Positions 63,096 through 64,000 of a stretch of DNA of 64,000 nt are shown here, in pieces. The notes beneath the pieces were generated by a model. The model did not search any database. It worked only from the letters and a program-made list of their open reading frames with translations, and was not told where the DNA came from. The position numbers were made by a program, and so were the translations under genes. The DNA comes from Calidihabitans tengchongensis (GTDB lineage Bacteria > Sysuimicrobiota > Sysuimicrobiia > Sysuimicrobiales > Kaftiobacteriaceae): positions 124,001 through 188,000 of the forward strand of contig JAVKIE010000002.1 in the NCBI GenBank assembly GCA_031459615.1, given 5' to 3'. Every line of letters starts with the position of its first letter. Within the stretch, counting starts at the first letter, position 1.

Positions 63096-64000
63096 AGTTC
63101 GGCATTCAGCCTACCGAAGGGGGCACGCTGACGGAGGAAGCTCTGGCTGAAGTGATTCATGCGGAGGAGATGGGTTTCGATTCGGTATGGCTTTCAGAAC
63201 ATCACGGAGTACAGGACCATTACTGGCCGTCGCCGTTGCTGATGCTGTCCGCGCTGGCCGCGCGGACCGAGCGCATTTTTCTGGGCACGAACGTCATCAT
63301 CCTGCCTTTCTATCATCCGCGTCGAGTGGTCGAAGAGGCGGCGATGCTGCAGGCGCTGTCGCGAGGACGGTTCATCCTGGGTGTGGGCATGGGGTATCGG
63401 GAGGAGGAGTACGCCGCGTATGGCGTCTCCCTAACCGAGCGGGGGAGACGGTATGAGGAAGCGCTGGTGGCGATCCGCCATCTCATGAGGCAGGACGGTG
63501 CGGCGTTTCATGGCAGGTTCTTCCACTTGGCTCCTCTCGCTGTGGAGCCATGGGTGCCGTTCCCGGTGTGGGCCGGGGGGTGGGGACGGGAGAATCTTCG
63601 CCGAGCGGCAGTGTACGCCGATGCGTGGATTCCGGGGCCTGTCGCCGACCTCCGGCAGCTGATGGCATGCCGCGCCCAGTACGAGGAGTTCGTGCGTCGG
63701 GCTGGTGGAGATCCCGGGGCGCGGCCTCGAGTATTGACGCGCGAGCTGATCGTGGCTCCCACCAGGTCGAAGGCGTTGGCCGCCGCCGAACGTTACCTGC
63801 TGCCCATCTATCGGGATGAGTACGGAGGCGGCTGGCGACACCGACTGGTCCACCCCGATCAGGCGCATGACATGGAAGCACTCGGAACGGAGCGGTTTAT
63901 CGTCGGGTCGCCTGAAGATGTTATCGCAGGCGTCAAATTCTTCGCCGAGCGGTTGGGCTGCGATCATCTCATTTTCCGGCTCTACGGCCCCCATACGCCC
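63092..64000 (+). CDS. Luciferase-like (LLM) flavin-dependent oxidoreductase, 3' end cut by window
   Basis: A TIM-barrel flavoprotein of the bacterial luciferase/F420 superfamily; 303 residues are visible and the frame is still open at the window end. MKFGIQPTEGGTLTEEALAEV start, then EEMGFDSVWLSEHHG, LAARTERIFLGTNVIILPFYHPRRVVEEAAMLQAL, GRFILGVGMGYREEEYAAYG and GGWGRENLRRAAVYADAWIP follow the family pattern. FMN or F420 use cannot be decided. Last visible gene of the operon; a monooxygenase or dehydrogenase step on the imported compound is likely, by context only. Confidence 0.9.
   Translation, partial: MKFGIQPTEGGTLTEEALAEVIHAEEMGFDSVWLSEHHGVQDHYWPSPLLMLSALAARTERIFLGTNVIILPFYHPRRVVEEAAMLQALSRGRFILGVGMGYREEEYAAYGVSLTERGRRYEEALVAIRHLMRQDGAAFHGRFFHLAPLAVEPWVPFPVWAGGWGRENLRRAAVYADAWIPGPVADLRQLMACRAQYEEFVRRAGGDPGARPRVLTRELIVAPTRSKALAAAERYLLPIYRDEYGGGWRHRLVHPDQAHDMEALGTERFIVGSPEDVIAGVKFFAERLGCDHLIFRLYGPHTP

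Overview
The window is a very GC-rich bacterial chromosome segment with short intergenic gaps, frequent GTG starts and many ATGA/GTGA stop-start overlaps. Gene content points to a free-living, aerobic heterotroph: MnSOD, glycolate and lactate oxidation, glycogen and trehalose metabolism, AmtB/GS/GOGAT nitrogen assimilation, and many ABC transporters. No rRNA, tRNA, phage or transposase gene was seen. The phylum cannot be fixed from sequence reading alone; the gene set and codon bias would suit an uncultured high-GC terrabacterial lineage (Armatimonadota or CSP1-3-like), which is inference.

Layout. 1-3.7 kb: 3' five-sixths of glutamate synthase. 4.7-9.8 kb: an M14 deacylase coupled to a four-gene polyamine-type ABC importer, flanked by the two longest non-coding gaps, so it looks inserted in a nitrogen locus. 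10.1-16.2 kb: ammonium transporter, a membrane-anchored protein of unknown function, flotillin, glutamine synthetase and a LysE-type exporter. 16.2-20.7 kb: redoxin, zincin-like protein, SppA protease, a small membrane protein and a WalJ-like hydrolase. 20.8-24.8 kb: glycerate kinase, glycogen synthase, GalT. 24.9-33.3 kb: lutABC followed by two GlcD-type oxidases, GlcF and GlcE. 33.5-38.6 kb: a sugar-binding protein, MnSOD and a primary-type sigma factor, then leftward sugar permeases preceded by a B-box protein and a rhomboid-like protein. 40-43.4 kb: a truncated MscS piece, YihY and a fused trehalose-6-phosphate synthase/phosphatase.

43.4-54.6 kb is one long leftward glycogen/trehalose/osmolyte cluster: small unknown protein, GH63-type hydrolase, MscS, sugar epimerase, GH57 branching enzyme, GlgC (with an apparent one-base frameshift), GH57/DUF3536 protein, DUF5752-like protein and TreT-like glycosyltransferase. 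Rightward from 54.7 kb lie a phosphoglucose/phosphomannose isomerase and an MsmX/UgpC-type ATPase that could energise the split sugar transporter.

From about 56.9 kb base composition becomes visibly less GC-rich and codon use more mixed. This part is a self-contained operon: IclR regulator, NitT/TauT-type ABC importer (permease, binding protein, ATPase), Gfo/Idh/MocA dehydrogenase, two different TIM-barrel sugar isomerase/epimerase-like enzymes and a luciferase-like flavin oxidoreductase that runs off the end. It looks like an acquired catabolic module of unknown substrate and is, with the amtB-unknown-flotillin-glnA cluster, the best candidate here for undescribed biology.
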